Source: Anseranas semipalmata (lineage: Eukaryota > Chordata > Aves > Anseriformes > Anseranatidae). From it: a DNA stretch of 64,000 bases. Made by a program: the position numbers and the translations under genes. The notes below the pieces were generated by a model. That model ran no database searches. It was not told the origin of the DNA and saw only the letters and a list, made by a program, of their open reading frames with translations. Shown here one piece after another: positions 1 to 12,300 of this stretch. Location: positions 821,713 to 885,712 of the forward strand of contig VXAA01003997.1 in the NCBI GenBank assembly GCA_013399115.1, read 5' to 3'. Numbering within the stretch: the first letter of the stretch is position 1; each line of letters opens with the position of its first letter.

Positions 1-175
1 AAATTTGGTAGTTTATTAATTCTCCATGAGGAATTATTTTCATATTCTCAGAAAGAAGTGTTTCACTGGAGTTTTCATGCCTCTTACATGGGAGACTGCT
101 GTTTGATATGGATCTTTTTGCAGAAGTAGGGCAAGCTTTCTGCCATGTTCTCTATCCAGTTGTTTTCTCTTGCAG

Positions 176-306
176 CCAGATGAATTAACCAGCTTGCTTG
201 TTGTGATGCTTTATGACCTACAAGACCGAAAGTTTGAAGCGCGAGAGATTTTTGATGAAGAGGAACCTGTAGCAGAAGTTCGGAAGATAGAACATTTTCT
301 ATACCG
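176..306 (+). CDS. NSUN7: NSUN7 internal exon 1 of window
   Basis: The acceptor is tctcttgcag and the donor CCG|gtatgc. It encodes [20 protein letters not shown] and continues to EHFLY; the last two bases (CG) join T of the next exon to make Arg. This is the predicted N-terminal helical region in front of the methyltransferase fold. Phase 0 at the start is inferred from similarity to mammalian NSUN7. Confidence 0.9.
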
Positions 307-3300
307 GTATGCATGCTAAGAATTTCTTTTTTGTTGATATATATTAGCAGAAACATAGATTTATAACTGCTGCCTTTTTTCTCTACATATTTAGAGGTCA
401 GCTTTCTTCAGATGCTCATTTTGCACATGTATGTGCTTATGTCATTAAACATCCAACAAAAGTGATTGTATTCCACAGATTGCAGTTCCAAAACATGCTT
501 GCTTTTTTTTTTTTTTTTAAGCTGAGAAAATTGACTTGTTTTGGAGTCACCTGTCATAATTCCAGTCCTCTTTGTATTCAAATAAAATAATTTCAGCTAT
601 ACCACTATATAGTAAAATAACTATGTATTTTCTGTAACAACTTGCAAAGCAAGGTCTCACTGTTGGTTTCTGAGCAAGATACTATTGTAACAGAATTGTT
701 GCATGTTACTAGTTGGTGCAAACATTTATAAAACTTATTAAACCTGTGACTGTGTTTTGTAGTTTTAGGGTCAAATTGGCAGCTGCGCTAGCAAGATGTC
801 GCATCAAACATGATGCTCTTTCAATTGAATCCATTCTACCAGAAAACATACGGAAGCATGAACAAAGGACTTCTGCATTACCTTTATGTGTTTGGATAAA
901 TACATTTAAGACCAGGTAACATTTAAAAAGTATCATCTAATATTTATGTTTTTACATATGCTATCATATAGTTTGCTATACACTTGTTTTAGAATTTCCA
1001 GGTTATATTATTACCAGTAACTTAAGTTTCTTATAGTAAATGCTGCTTAGTACAGCAACATTACCTTATGTTTCTTTGAAGTTTTTATATATTGCAGTAA
1101 TGGCATTCATAAACTGTAAATGAAAGATATGGAAGAGTTTGTTATATTCTGTTGCTTGTCTTGAGAAAGTTAGAACTATATGGATGAGCAAAGTCTATGA
1201 AGAAAAATAGAGAAAGGAAAATTTCTTAAAAAGCGGGTGTATCGCTGTAAGTGGTAACATTGGCAAAGAGTGCTGAGACAGATACAATGCTTAAAACTGG
1301 TGTTTATTCTGTAAGGATAGCATAAATGTGAAATAAAAATACACTTCTTTTAATCATTATTCAATGTATCACTACATATTAACACTGGTGTTGCTAGTCC
1401 TATACTGATACGTTAACCATACTGGGTTATCTTGTTATCCATTTTGTTATACAGGTAATGCATTTTGTCATGTTTTCAAGAATCTTTTAATACTCTTGTC
1501 TTGTACCAGTATTCTGTGCTTATGTTATAGGCTTTTTAAGATAGAGAAGGTGTCTTACTGCAGTTGTGATTTTGTAACTTTAGCTAAGATTAAACTGAAA
1601 GATGTGGTCTTGACTCTGCATTTAAAGTACCATATAAATTTACAGCACTATCTAAAACTGAATTTCAACAAACAAGTCTTGTTGAATATACCTTTAAATC
1701 TTCATGATACCTGAATTGCAAGCCTCAGCATTTATAGCTTTATTACATTTACACAAGGATTACTTCAGCTATTAGGTGTTAATTCATCGGTAAGCTGGCC
1801 TATTTCGAAAGCAATTGAAAGAACCAAGCTATTTCAGTAGTAAATTTGCTACAGGGTCTCCTGAGCACATGGACATTTATATATTGATGCTTTGAATCAT
1901 TCTCTGGAGACACATACCTCTTTCTTCATTTATGTTACTTACTAACTTAAGTGTTTTGAAACAGAACTTAGATGCCTTAAATAGTGTGAATTCCCCTCCT
2001 GCATTAGGCAGTACTACAATTTTATGCACACATACATACATACATACGTACATATATATATATATAGTGTGTGTGTATATATAGTCTATATAAATTTGTT
2101 TTATATACACATACAATATATGTTTTACATGCCCGCAGGTGTAGGGGTGTGTGTGTATAGTGTGTATGTACAGTTATGTATATACTAAAGAAATAAAAGG
2201 CAACAATCCAGATCATCAATAGCAATGTGAATTATACTGCTTCAGTAAGTGTTGTATATTTAATGGTCAGAGCTATATGTTAACAGCCTCGAAGATGTCA
2301 TCAGAGATTTGAAGAATAAGGGATTCACAAAAGTTGAATCTGTGTCAGACTTCAACCGTTACACTTACTGTATGGACCAGCATTGCCATGATGTATTGTT
2401 TTTTCCTTCCTCTCTTAAAGAAGAACTGCTTAATTTAGATCTTCTTGCAGATTGCAAACTCTTACTACAGGTGAGTTGGTGTCACCCTTGAGTGAGTAAT
2501 ATGAATCAGCAAACTAAAATAATGCTTTGCATTAGAATGAGGTCATGTATTGTGTGACTGTCCTATTCAGTTGGTCAGGCAGAAACATACTCTCAAAAGG
2601 TTTTGGATGTTTTTAATAATCAGAAGTTCAGAAACCAATTCACTTATTAAATTTAGCATGCAAATATTGGTGCTTATAATCCATAGTTACAATTACATTA
2701 GTAAAATGTTTTAAAATTAAATTTAAATTAAATTTAATGTCAAACATAAAAAATGGTTGAAGAGGCTGCCTCACTTCTGAAAATGTGAGGGAAGTTTCTG
2801 TGTAACTCAGTGTACATTATCCCCACTTAGTAGATAATGGTATGCTAACATTCATAATATGTAGTTGAAGAGGAGCATTATGAATATTTGTGATGGAATA
2901 ATGATAAACAGAACAGAATATCCCAAGTTGGAAGGGACCCACAAGGATCATAGAATCATAGGAATCATAGAAGGGTTTGAGTTGGAAGGGACCTTCAAGC
3001 CCATCCAGTTCCAACCCCCTGCCATGGGCAGGGACACCTCCCACCAGACCCAGTTGCCCAAAGCCCCATCCAGCCTGGCTTTGAACACTTCCAGGGATGG
3101 GGCATCCACAGCTTCTCTGAACAGCTTGTTCCAGTGCCTCACTACCCTCACAGCAAAGAATTTCTTCCTTATATCTACTCGAAACCTACCCTCTTTTAGT
3201 GTAAAGCCATTACTCTTTGTCCCATCACTACACTCCCTGACAAAGAGTCCCCCTCCTGCTTTCCTGTAGGACCCCTTAGGTACTGGAAGGCCACTATAAG

Positions 3301-6300
3301 GTCTCCCCGGAGCCTTCATTTCTCCAGGCTGAACAACCCCAACTCCCTCAGCCTGTCTTCACAGGAGAGGTGCTTGAGCCCTCTGACCATCTTCATGGTC
3401 CCCCTCCTCTGGACCTGCTCCAGCAGGTCTGTGACTTCCTTGTGCTGGGGGCTCCAGAGCTGAATTAAATACTCCAGGTGGGGTCTTATGAGAGCGGAGC
3501 AGAGGGGGACAATCACCTCCCTCGACCTGCTGATCGCACTTCTTTTGATGCAGCCCAGGATGAGGTTGGCTTTCTGGACTGCAAGCGCACATTGCCGGCT
3601 AATGTCAGACTTTTCATCCACCAACTCCCCCAAGTCCTTTTCTGTGACAGCAGGACTGTCCAGCTCCTGGCTCCACACGGGACTACTTAAAAATCAAACC
3701 CTATGTCTGAGAGCATTGTCCAAACGCTTCTTGAACTCCAGCAGGCTTGGTGCCATGACCACAGCCCTGGGGAGCCTGTTCCAGTGCCCACCCACCCTCT
3801 CGGTGAAGAACCTTTTTGTAATACCCTGAATGTGCCCTGTCACAGCTCCATGCCCTTCCCTTGGGTCCTGTCGCTGTCACCAGAGAGCAGAGATCAGCGC
3901 CTGCCCCTCCGCTCCCCTCGTGAGGAAGCTGCAGGCCGCCATGAGGCCTCCCCTCAGTCTGCTCTTCTCCAGGCTGAACAAACCAAGTGACCTCGCTGCT
4001 CCTCTTACACCTTGCCCTTCAGACCCTTCATCATCTTTGTTGCCCTCCTTTGGACGATCTAATAGTTTTATATCCTTCTTAGATTGTGGCACCCCAAACT
4101 GCACACAGTACTCGAGGCTGTACCGGTGCAGAGCTGAGTGATGATGATGCTTTGTATTTTGTGCAGTGTGGTTCTTAAGTGTTTATAAACCCAACTGGTC
4201 TTTTTCCTGACTTGCAATCATTGGCCTCTCTAGGGAAGATTAGTCAGGGGTTCCTGTTGTAGAAGTGTGGTTTGGAGTAACCCTGCAAAAACACACAACC
4301 ACAAGTTATCTAAAGCATCTGATGACTCTTGAATGCATAGCAGAAACATTTCAGAGGGCACTTTCACTTGATGTTTAGCATTTTCTGGAAATCTTAGCCT
4401 CAAAATTTATTACCCAAGTTACAAAGTAATTCTGAATATCTCATTTCAGTATGTATATTTTGAATAGTAGATTCGCAGAAAAGAACTGTATGTGACAGCT
4501 CCATAGGTCATGGGAACAAATTCTGAATGTTACTATTGAAGAATTTTCAAAGTGAGGAAACAGAACCCTGAAAAGTTCCATTTCTGTCTGGCGGGACAAG
4601 GTGGTACTTGATTGGTGTGAGTGGATATATAGATATTAATGTGAACTTAAATGTTAAACACCGCCCTCCCCACCCCTAACATCAGTGTGTGCCAGATTTG
4701 GTCCAAAACTTTGCACCTGTGCTCCGTGTCTTCTCTCTTTGCCATTTCAAGGAATTTGACAGAGATAATGTTTGATATATATCACTTTTTCTCTTCAGTG
4801 TGAGATTTTGTACTTTTGTTGCCTGTGCTTTCTGCATGCAAATCTGCCTCTACGTTGTCCAAATTTAAGCAAAATTTTAGTCTTTGATCTGTAAGGGCTT
4901 AATTTCTCCTATCTAGCTCTCCTTCAGGAGCCATGTGAATAGCTTTGCATTTCTCTGGTAAGCTGCCCCTGAGGATGAATTTTGCATATTATGGACCATA
5001 TTTGTCTTTTCTGGAACTGTATGTCATTAACAGTTCCCTCTTATGGGGATGATACACATATATATTTCTTTTCTCCTATAGATACTATGTTTTCTTAAGC
5101 ATTAAAGTTAGATTTAAATTATTTAAATTTAGTGGGTTTGACTTAAGATGTTTGATTTTATATTTTTTTTAAATTCTATATTAGTAGCTATCCCTGATTA
5201 GTTTTTCTCTTCCCCTCTTAACTGTTTGTCATGAAAATAGTGAAATACTTTCCCAGTTTGGAAAAGAAGAGTGGCACTCCTAGAAATCAAATTAGATTGT
5301 CATATTTAATTTTTTTTGTGTCATTATTTTATAGGATAAGTCTCGCAGCCTTGCTGTACACTCTGTACAGGCGCTGTTGAATATGGATGATGACATTATA
5401 GTGGCTCACGTAGGTTCCCATCTGACCATCGCCCATATGTCGGCGCTGAGAAATCACAGCACGTCCAAAGTTTTTGTTTGTGGTGTAAAATCTTCAGCAA
5501 AAGCAGATGAACTGAGGAACTTGTTCAATGATATGGGATGTAAAAGTATGTATTTAAACGGTTGATTTGCATTAAGTATTGTTATATAGATGTTTGTGGT
5601 ATCTATAAATATGACATAATTCTATCAGCATTTAGAGATCCCTTGTTTGAGCATTTGGGAGGGTAGTAACAATTTATTTTTTGTCACAAGGTGAACTGAC
5701 AACTCTTCAGCTACAATCAAGCTCATCAAGTTTGCAGATTAATCATGTCATAGATTCAGACTCCTGAAATGTCATGGTGAAGTTCTCCACATAAGTAGTT
5801 ACTATAAAATGGTTGGTGTCTGGGAACTTTGGCATCCATGTATTTGGTGTCTTGGCCATTGCTTTCAGGTTGATTTTTACCTGTTTCTGAGAATGTTAAT
5901 GCAAAATCCATGTATTCGTTCAGCTTACCCAGATGACATGATCAGAACAGACTGTAAGAAGACTGGCACCCCATTAGCAGTCTCTTCAGTGTAAGATGCT
6001 AAGGCCTAATTCTTCTGTCTGTTTGAAATCAGTGGGACATACTTTGGAGGATCTGGTCTAGGAGGCTGTAGCTCTATGGAAGTTTGCGTTAACACCAGTT
6101 TCTTCAACCTTATCACATTAAAATTAGGCAGGATTGCTTTCGTGTGGAACTGCTGAGTTTTTTCCCCCCTTTTTTTTTCTTTCAGATATTCAGTTGTTAC
6201 ATGAAGACTTTACTGAGATTGGACCAACAGATCCCAGACTTAAAAATGCAAAAGTTATTTTGTTGATACCACAATGCTCTGGACTGGGTTTTAGTAATCC

Positions 6301-9300
6301 AATAGATTTTATTTTAAGTGAACATGGAGGTAACTTTTGATACCATAGCTAGCACATGCTTTCTGGTAGAAATAGTTTTGAAGTATTGTGATCTGGACAT
6401 CATGGCTGCTTCAGTAAATTGTATCACTGAAAAAAAAAAAACATGCACATAAAATTTCCTTTTAGATTTTTGACTACTGTAAAACATATTAAATGACTTG
6501 CATAATTGTATGTGTAATGTATTTCCATAGTAGTCTGTGTGTACAAAAGAGAATAATGTATAATCAATTATACAGATGATTTTTCCACATAAAGTGAGCA
6601 GGAACGTATTTGGCCTAGCTTAGGATTCTCAATAAGAAAACAAAATCTTTCTGTGTGGTGCTGAAGGATTAAGAGCATTTCGTAAAGGCAATTTCAAGTC
6701 AATAGTATGAATTTGAGGGTTGTTCTGGTGAGCAGAGTATATATAGCCTTTCTTTTAAAGTAAAAAGACTACTGGCAGAAAAAAATATTTCAAGATACCA
6801 ATGAGTATATAGTTTTCCATTAATCACGTTCCTTTATTGACTGTTTATATGAGTCTATTGATTGTGCAATTTTCATTAAACAAAAGAAGAGGCAGTAGTA
6901 ATTAGAGGTAAACTTCAGAGGGAGAGAATCGTTGAGGCACTCCTTGGTATTGTAATTCATAAAGCCTACCTTCCCACTGCACCAGTAATGATAAAGTCTG
7001 TTATCAAAGCTTTTTCTGCAAAGAACTGAATTTTAAGACACTAATAGCAGTTGTATTAATAAATTTACAACTCTTTGCATTTAGATGCAGGATTGCTAAA
7101 AGACGTTTTCCAAGGATCTGTGTCTAAGGATAAACTGAGTATTCTTGCTGAGAGGCAGCTTAATGAGTTGATGCATGCAATGAAATGTAAGTGTGCTGGC
7201 TTTCAGGTTTCTGAGGAGACCTTGTGCTATCAATTCCATTGTACTACAGCCAGTTTTAATATTGTTAAAAATATGCTGATTATTCTGTTAATTAACAGTA
7301 AGTGTGTAACCAAAACCTCTAAATAATGATCTTCACCAGCTTAAGGGTATTTCTGTGTTGTAATGTTCACCAGCCATTAATACAATAATCTTCAGGTTTG
7401 TGTAGAGAACTGGCTGAGTAATACTTGGTTTTGGAAAAGTTGTAAATGTAGTCTGAATCTTCGTGCTGCCGCTTTCTTCCGCCCTCCTTTAGTAGCTGTG
7501 TGAAAAGACTGGATGCAGCCCTGAATTTGTGCTGAAATCTGCAAATATTTGAAAAGATTTTGATTATCCTCCTGCACATAAGTTTTTTTTAATTATCGGT
7601 AAAAATGACATACAAGCATAATTTTTATGCTACTTTTGGTCCTTACTAAACCACTGTGTGTATGAAGAATTCTAACATAGATTTTTTTTTTTTTTAATTT
7701 TTGTAGTTAAAGTACAAGCTATTGTTTACTGCACTTCTTCAGTTTACCCAGAAGAGAATGAACAAGTAGTGAAAAAAGCACTGGAATCTGGTGTGGAAGG
7801 AAATAAACTAAAACGATTTAGGTATGGAATGAGTAGTTTTGTCTATGGAAAACATAAAGTGTAAGTTTAAATTGTAGCACAGTTCTTATCCTAGACTGTT
7901 CTGTGTCTTGCATTAGATTAACATTTAAAATAGTTTCCTGCTGCCTCTGATTCCATTCCTTTTGATGCTATGAGAGTACTAAGTAGTACTCTACTTTTTC
8001 ACCTCTTGCTTTCACCCTGTAAGTAGCTTACAAGAGAATGAGGCTAGTTTAAGATAAAATGGAGACGAGAAGTCAAGGAACTTGCTAGTGTGCTCTCAGC
8101 TTCTGACCTAGAATGATCAGTTCTAGGAAAAAGGAAATGGAGAAAGAAGGTAAGTCTTAAAATGGGGGAGTAAGATAGAAGAAAGAGAACCTCTGCTGCT
8201 CAATTGTTTGTGCCTGTATTCAGATGAATGAATTTGGGGGGGGGGGACAGGTCACAGTAACAGAGCATCCTGCTTAATTATAATAGATGCAAATATATAT
8301 GAAAAAGTATGTGTGTTTGTATATACTTGATATGTAGTTAAAACGTGTCAGCTGAAGTTGTTGTTAGAAGTCTGATGGATACTTTGATTTTCCTTTCAGT
8401 CACAAATGCAAACAGTTACTTGTACTGTACTTGTACTTGTACTTGGTACTTGCTTGCACATAGATAAAATAGTTGATTACAGGATGCAGGTTAAGAGTTT
8501 ATGTGGCCAAAAGCAGAGGAGAATAATACTGTGTTTTTAGATTTTTTTACTATCCTAGATGAAGCTAATGACTTGGCCATCCCGGGGAAAGGTACTGTGG
8601 TTCAAGATACTATTCAGTGTATTTAGATTTTGTATGATTAAAATGGTAAATGTTAATTATGGCCAATCCAAAGAATTTTAACAGAAAGATGTTATGCATA
8701 ATATTTAGATACACTACAAAAAAATGCATCTTTCTTGCAAGTCACTGATAGAAAAGAGCAACCTGCTAGAAACTTTACTCTAAATGGTATGAAATCAGGG
8801 CATGTCTTGTCAGTGATGCTGTGCTAGTCCAAAAGTGTTGGTGGACTCCTGTTGTAAATTATGTTTTCCTTTCCGATTTGAAATTCTGTTAGTCTGTCAT
8901 GTCTTGAAGTCTATGCACCTGTTATTGCATGAGGGGGAGGTATGAGGACCTCAGAACACAAAGGTCTCTGAATTATTTGTACATAAATAGTACATAATTC
9001 TGTTATACAAGTAATGAATTTAATATTTTAAAAAAATTTGGAGGAATTTTTTCTTCAGGAGCTTTGTCTTTTTCAGGAGAAAATTCCCCCTTGTCTAAGA
9101 CAAAACCCCCCCACAAAAAAATTCCCCCAAAGCCAAAAACCTATTCTGTGTTTTGCAGAAACATTATGAAACTTGTCATAGCACCAAATTATACTTTCAC
9201 TTTCAAATGCCAGGTAATCTCACATGGTAAGAAAGGGAAGGTAAAATTACATTAGAATTTTTGCAGACCTGAGCAAATTCGTGACTGAAGGCTGATGGAA

Positions 9301-12300
9301 CTTCATAAATGATGATTCCAGAATCAGTTCCTCCTTCATTGTCATGCACAGATCTTGGACGTTTTTCATGCATAGTTCTGCTATACTAAAGCTGTTGGTA
9401 GCCAGTGTAAACAGAGCAGTAATAGAATGCCATAAAGAAAATACATAGTGTGGTTATGCGTGTCTTAAGATAGAAGCTCAAGCTGTTTAAGATGCATGTA
9501 TTACTTATGACAGTTCTTTATGCACCTTCCATAGAATTAGGTAACATTTGACTAAAATAATGCAGGATAGAATGAAAAACTCCATTGCAGAACTACTGGC
9601 ACCTGTGCTCAGAGTAGCAGCTTTGAGAGAAAGACATTATACTGATAAAACATCCTGTGTGATCATCACAGATCTTAGTATTAATTTCCTTTTCCAAGAA
9701 AATGGAGGAAATCTCAGGAAACTCTTAGGCCAATTGCGCTTATTTGTATTCCATGTTTGGCATTACTCGCATTGCCGGGGTGGTGTCAAACAAAATAGTA
9801 AGGCTGTGCTGGAGTTTGGGCTCATACAGCTGGTCTTACGGTTGTGAAAATGTAAAGTGGATTTCAAATGTATACCCACTTTTGACACTGAACTTACTTT
9901 AAGGATACAGTTTATAGCAGAGGCACTACTTTACCTAAGGGTACACACTGCAAACAGATATGTAGAGGAGACTCTAAACATTCATGGATTTTCCTTTGGC
10001 CCTATCAAATTTGAGTTAATTTCTGCATCAGTTTTCAGGGCCAGCTCATCCATTAAAGGGATTCATGGTAACAGTAATCTGTATACATCAATCAGAGTAA
10101 GGATTATCACTCTTTTTGCATTGGATGCCTAGATCTAAAAGCAAAAATCTCCTATGTGTCATAGGGCATAGTTTTATCTAGTAACTCAAGGGGGATGTGA
10201 GCCCCCTTGAGTTACTCACTTGAGTGAACTCAAGGGAGCCTTCTGACTTACCACGTTCCAAATGACATGTTAAAAAAAAAAAAATCCAGGTTATGGTCAA
10301 GACTTGGGAACAGTTTTACAGTGTTCCCGTTAAAAATGGACTAGCCAACAAAATTAGGATGTTGCTTACAAATATTGAATATACTTCTCCATAACTATCT
10401 TTGAAGAAAGTTCTGTCTCAAGAGGATCAATGGATCATTGTGGAGGGGCTGTATCTTACAGTCTACAGCAACGCGAAGAAGAAGAGGGGGATAAAAATTG
10501 CGTAAGGACAGTTCATAGCCTATTTCTGTCCTACAACAGATTTACTCTTGACCTTACAAGCCAAGTCACTGGGGCCTGTTTATAACAGCTGGGGATGACT
10601 GGAATATAGGGAGAACATGGGAAAAGGCTATTTCTTCCTTCCTCATTGATGCATTACAAAACTGTAAATTTGAAAAACTGGAGCACTGGTTGTTGATTAT
10701 TACAAATAGGTGAATCTTTCTAACCTAAGATATTTAGCTTACATATATTATTTATTAAGAGCATACATTTAATGACTCAAAGTCAACACCTTTACAGTTT
10801 CTGTGTACTGCTGAGTGTTTTGAGAGCATTCCCAGCTTCCTGGACAACTTGATTATCCAGCTATTGCAGATCTAAGACTCTAAGACAGAACATAGTTGTT
10901 AATTATGTTGATATATATTTATTATTTGGTGGTTAATATAAATATTGAAAATAATTAATCTAAAAAGATGAATTCTCATGTCTGTCTTGAATTGCCTTTT
11001 TTGTTTTAAAGTGAAAACAGGCTTTATAAAACTGCTATTGCAAGACAATTAGGAAATTACTTTTAATATATCCTTGTTTATTTCCTTTTATATCCTTAAA
11101 TATTATCTCTTGGTCATTTCTTTATTTTTTGCAGGCTTATTCCTCCTGTTTTTCCTACGTGCTCCAATCCGGAGTCCTGCACTGATTTTTTTTTCAAAAC
11201 AGAACTATCAGAAATTTCCAGTGGCTGTTTTCTAGCTGTCTTAGCAAGAGAGGTAAGCTAAGAAGATTACAATTTAAAAACACTTCACAGAAAAAGAATG
11301 TTGTCATTTTTCCACAAAAAAAAACATATAAAATGGAACAGTTTAAAAAAAAAAAAATGTCCTGGCTCATTTTTGGATGTCTTAAAAAGACCAAAGAACA
11401 GATGAGCAAAGCTGCAGATTTTCTAGAGGTAACTTTAATTGAAATGTGCAACTTCTAGAGTTTTCTGTTGAGCACAGCTTTCCAACATGTGCTTTCTATT
11501 TCAGAACAGCTTGTGGTCGGAGCAGGCTCTTCATCTAGGTCTGTGTGAGGAACATTTTAGAGGAAATATTCTGTTGTTGTCACACCTGGGAATAAAATAC
11601 CCAGCTTGATTAGAATTATGATAAATGGTATCTAGTGAAGTTATTTGTTAGGTCTGTATGTATCACCAAGATTTGCCAGTATCCAGGCAGACAGTGTCAC
11701 CAGTAGGGCTTAAGACTTCATTATAATTTTAATAAAATGGGTATGAATGTTTCTTTCCAAAACTAAAGCATATGCAAATCTGGGTTGAAAGGCAGGAGGC
11801 TTTTGCTGAGTAAATGGAAAAGTCTTGGCACGACTTCCTGAGGAGAGGCCTTAAAAGGATGGTTTGCATCTCTGAGCATCAGCTTTTCATGTTGCGGCTG
11901 AGGAAAGTAGGATTTTTTTTCACCAAAAGAAGGCAGGGGGAGTTAATTAGAAATTTAATTGAAAATTAAAGATATGAGATCTTATTTGGTTATTTGTACC
12001 ACTTTCTGTCATACTGCAATTACAATGCTTGAAAGAAGCTTGTGTCTTGGGGGGAAGTAGAAGGGGAATATTTTATTAGAGTAAGGGAGTCATACTTGAA
12101 AAGCCTTTCAAGTTATCTATTGTTGACCTCTTTCTTTTCAGTGTAGAACATTTTTTAACCTGGCTTTCTGAGCTAGTAAGTTTTGGTTCATCATGCTGTG
12201 TACATCTGTCTGCTGTAGTCTCTTCAATCAGAGAAAGAAACACTTCTGTTTTAGGCAGTTGATTTGAATCATTTTTCAGTGAAATTCTAGTGCATAGAAC

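Larger units (their letters stand above)
2471..5334 (+). other. NSUN7 intron carrying nested CR1 elements
   Basis: 2864 bp GT-AG intron. About 2911-4135 is CR1 sequence on the minus strand; the remaining 5' 440 bp and 3' 1.2 kb show no recognisable gene or repeat. Confidence 0.85.
5546..7706 (+). other. Three NSUN7 introns around exons 6186-6329 and 7085-7186
   Basis: GT-AG introns of 640, 755 and 520 bp (5546-6185, 6330-7084, 7187-7706). All are AT-rich, with T runs before the acceptors at 6186 and 7707 and an A run near 6430. No other feature was recognised. Confidence 0.8.
7822..11134 (+). other. NSUN7 intron with simple repeats and a hairpin
   Basis: 3313 bp GT-AG intron. It holds an 11-G run (8236-8246), a short TTGTAC hexamer repeat (about 8416-8452) and a perfect 15-bp inverted repeat (10180-10216). 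Open frames at 9548-10132 show no recognisable protein. Confidence 0.8.

Noticed and set aside
3316..3678. 120-codon open frame on -
   Set aside because: This is the C-terminal part of the CR1 reverse transcriptase inside a truncated element, not a host gene.
7187..7326. Continuation of the NSUN7 reading frame past 7186
   Set aside because: Intronic read-through: a proper gtaagt donor lies at 7187 and the next conserved exon follows at 7707.
9548..10132. Two adjoining open frames (99 and 91 codons) in an NSUN7 intron
   Set aside because: Considered as a possible retrocopy, but there is no recognisable protein, no poly(A) tail and no repeat ends.
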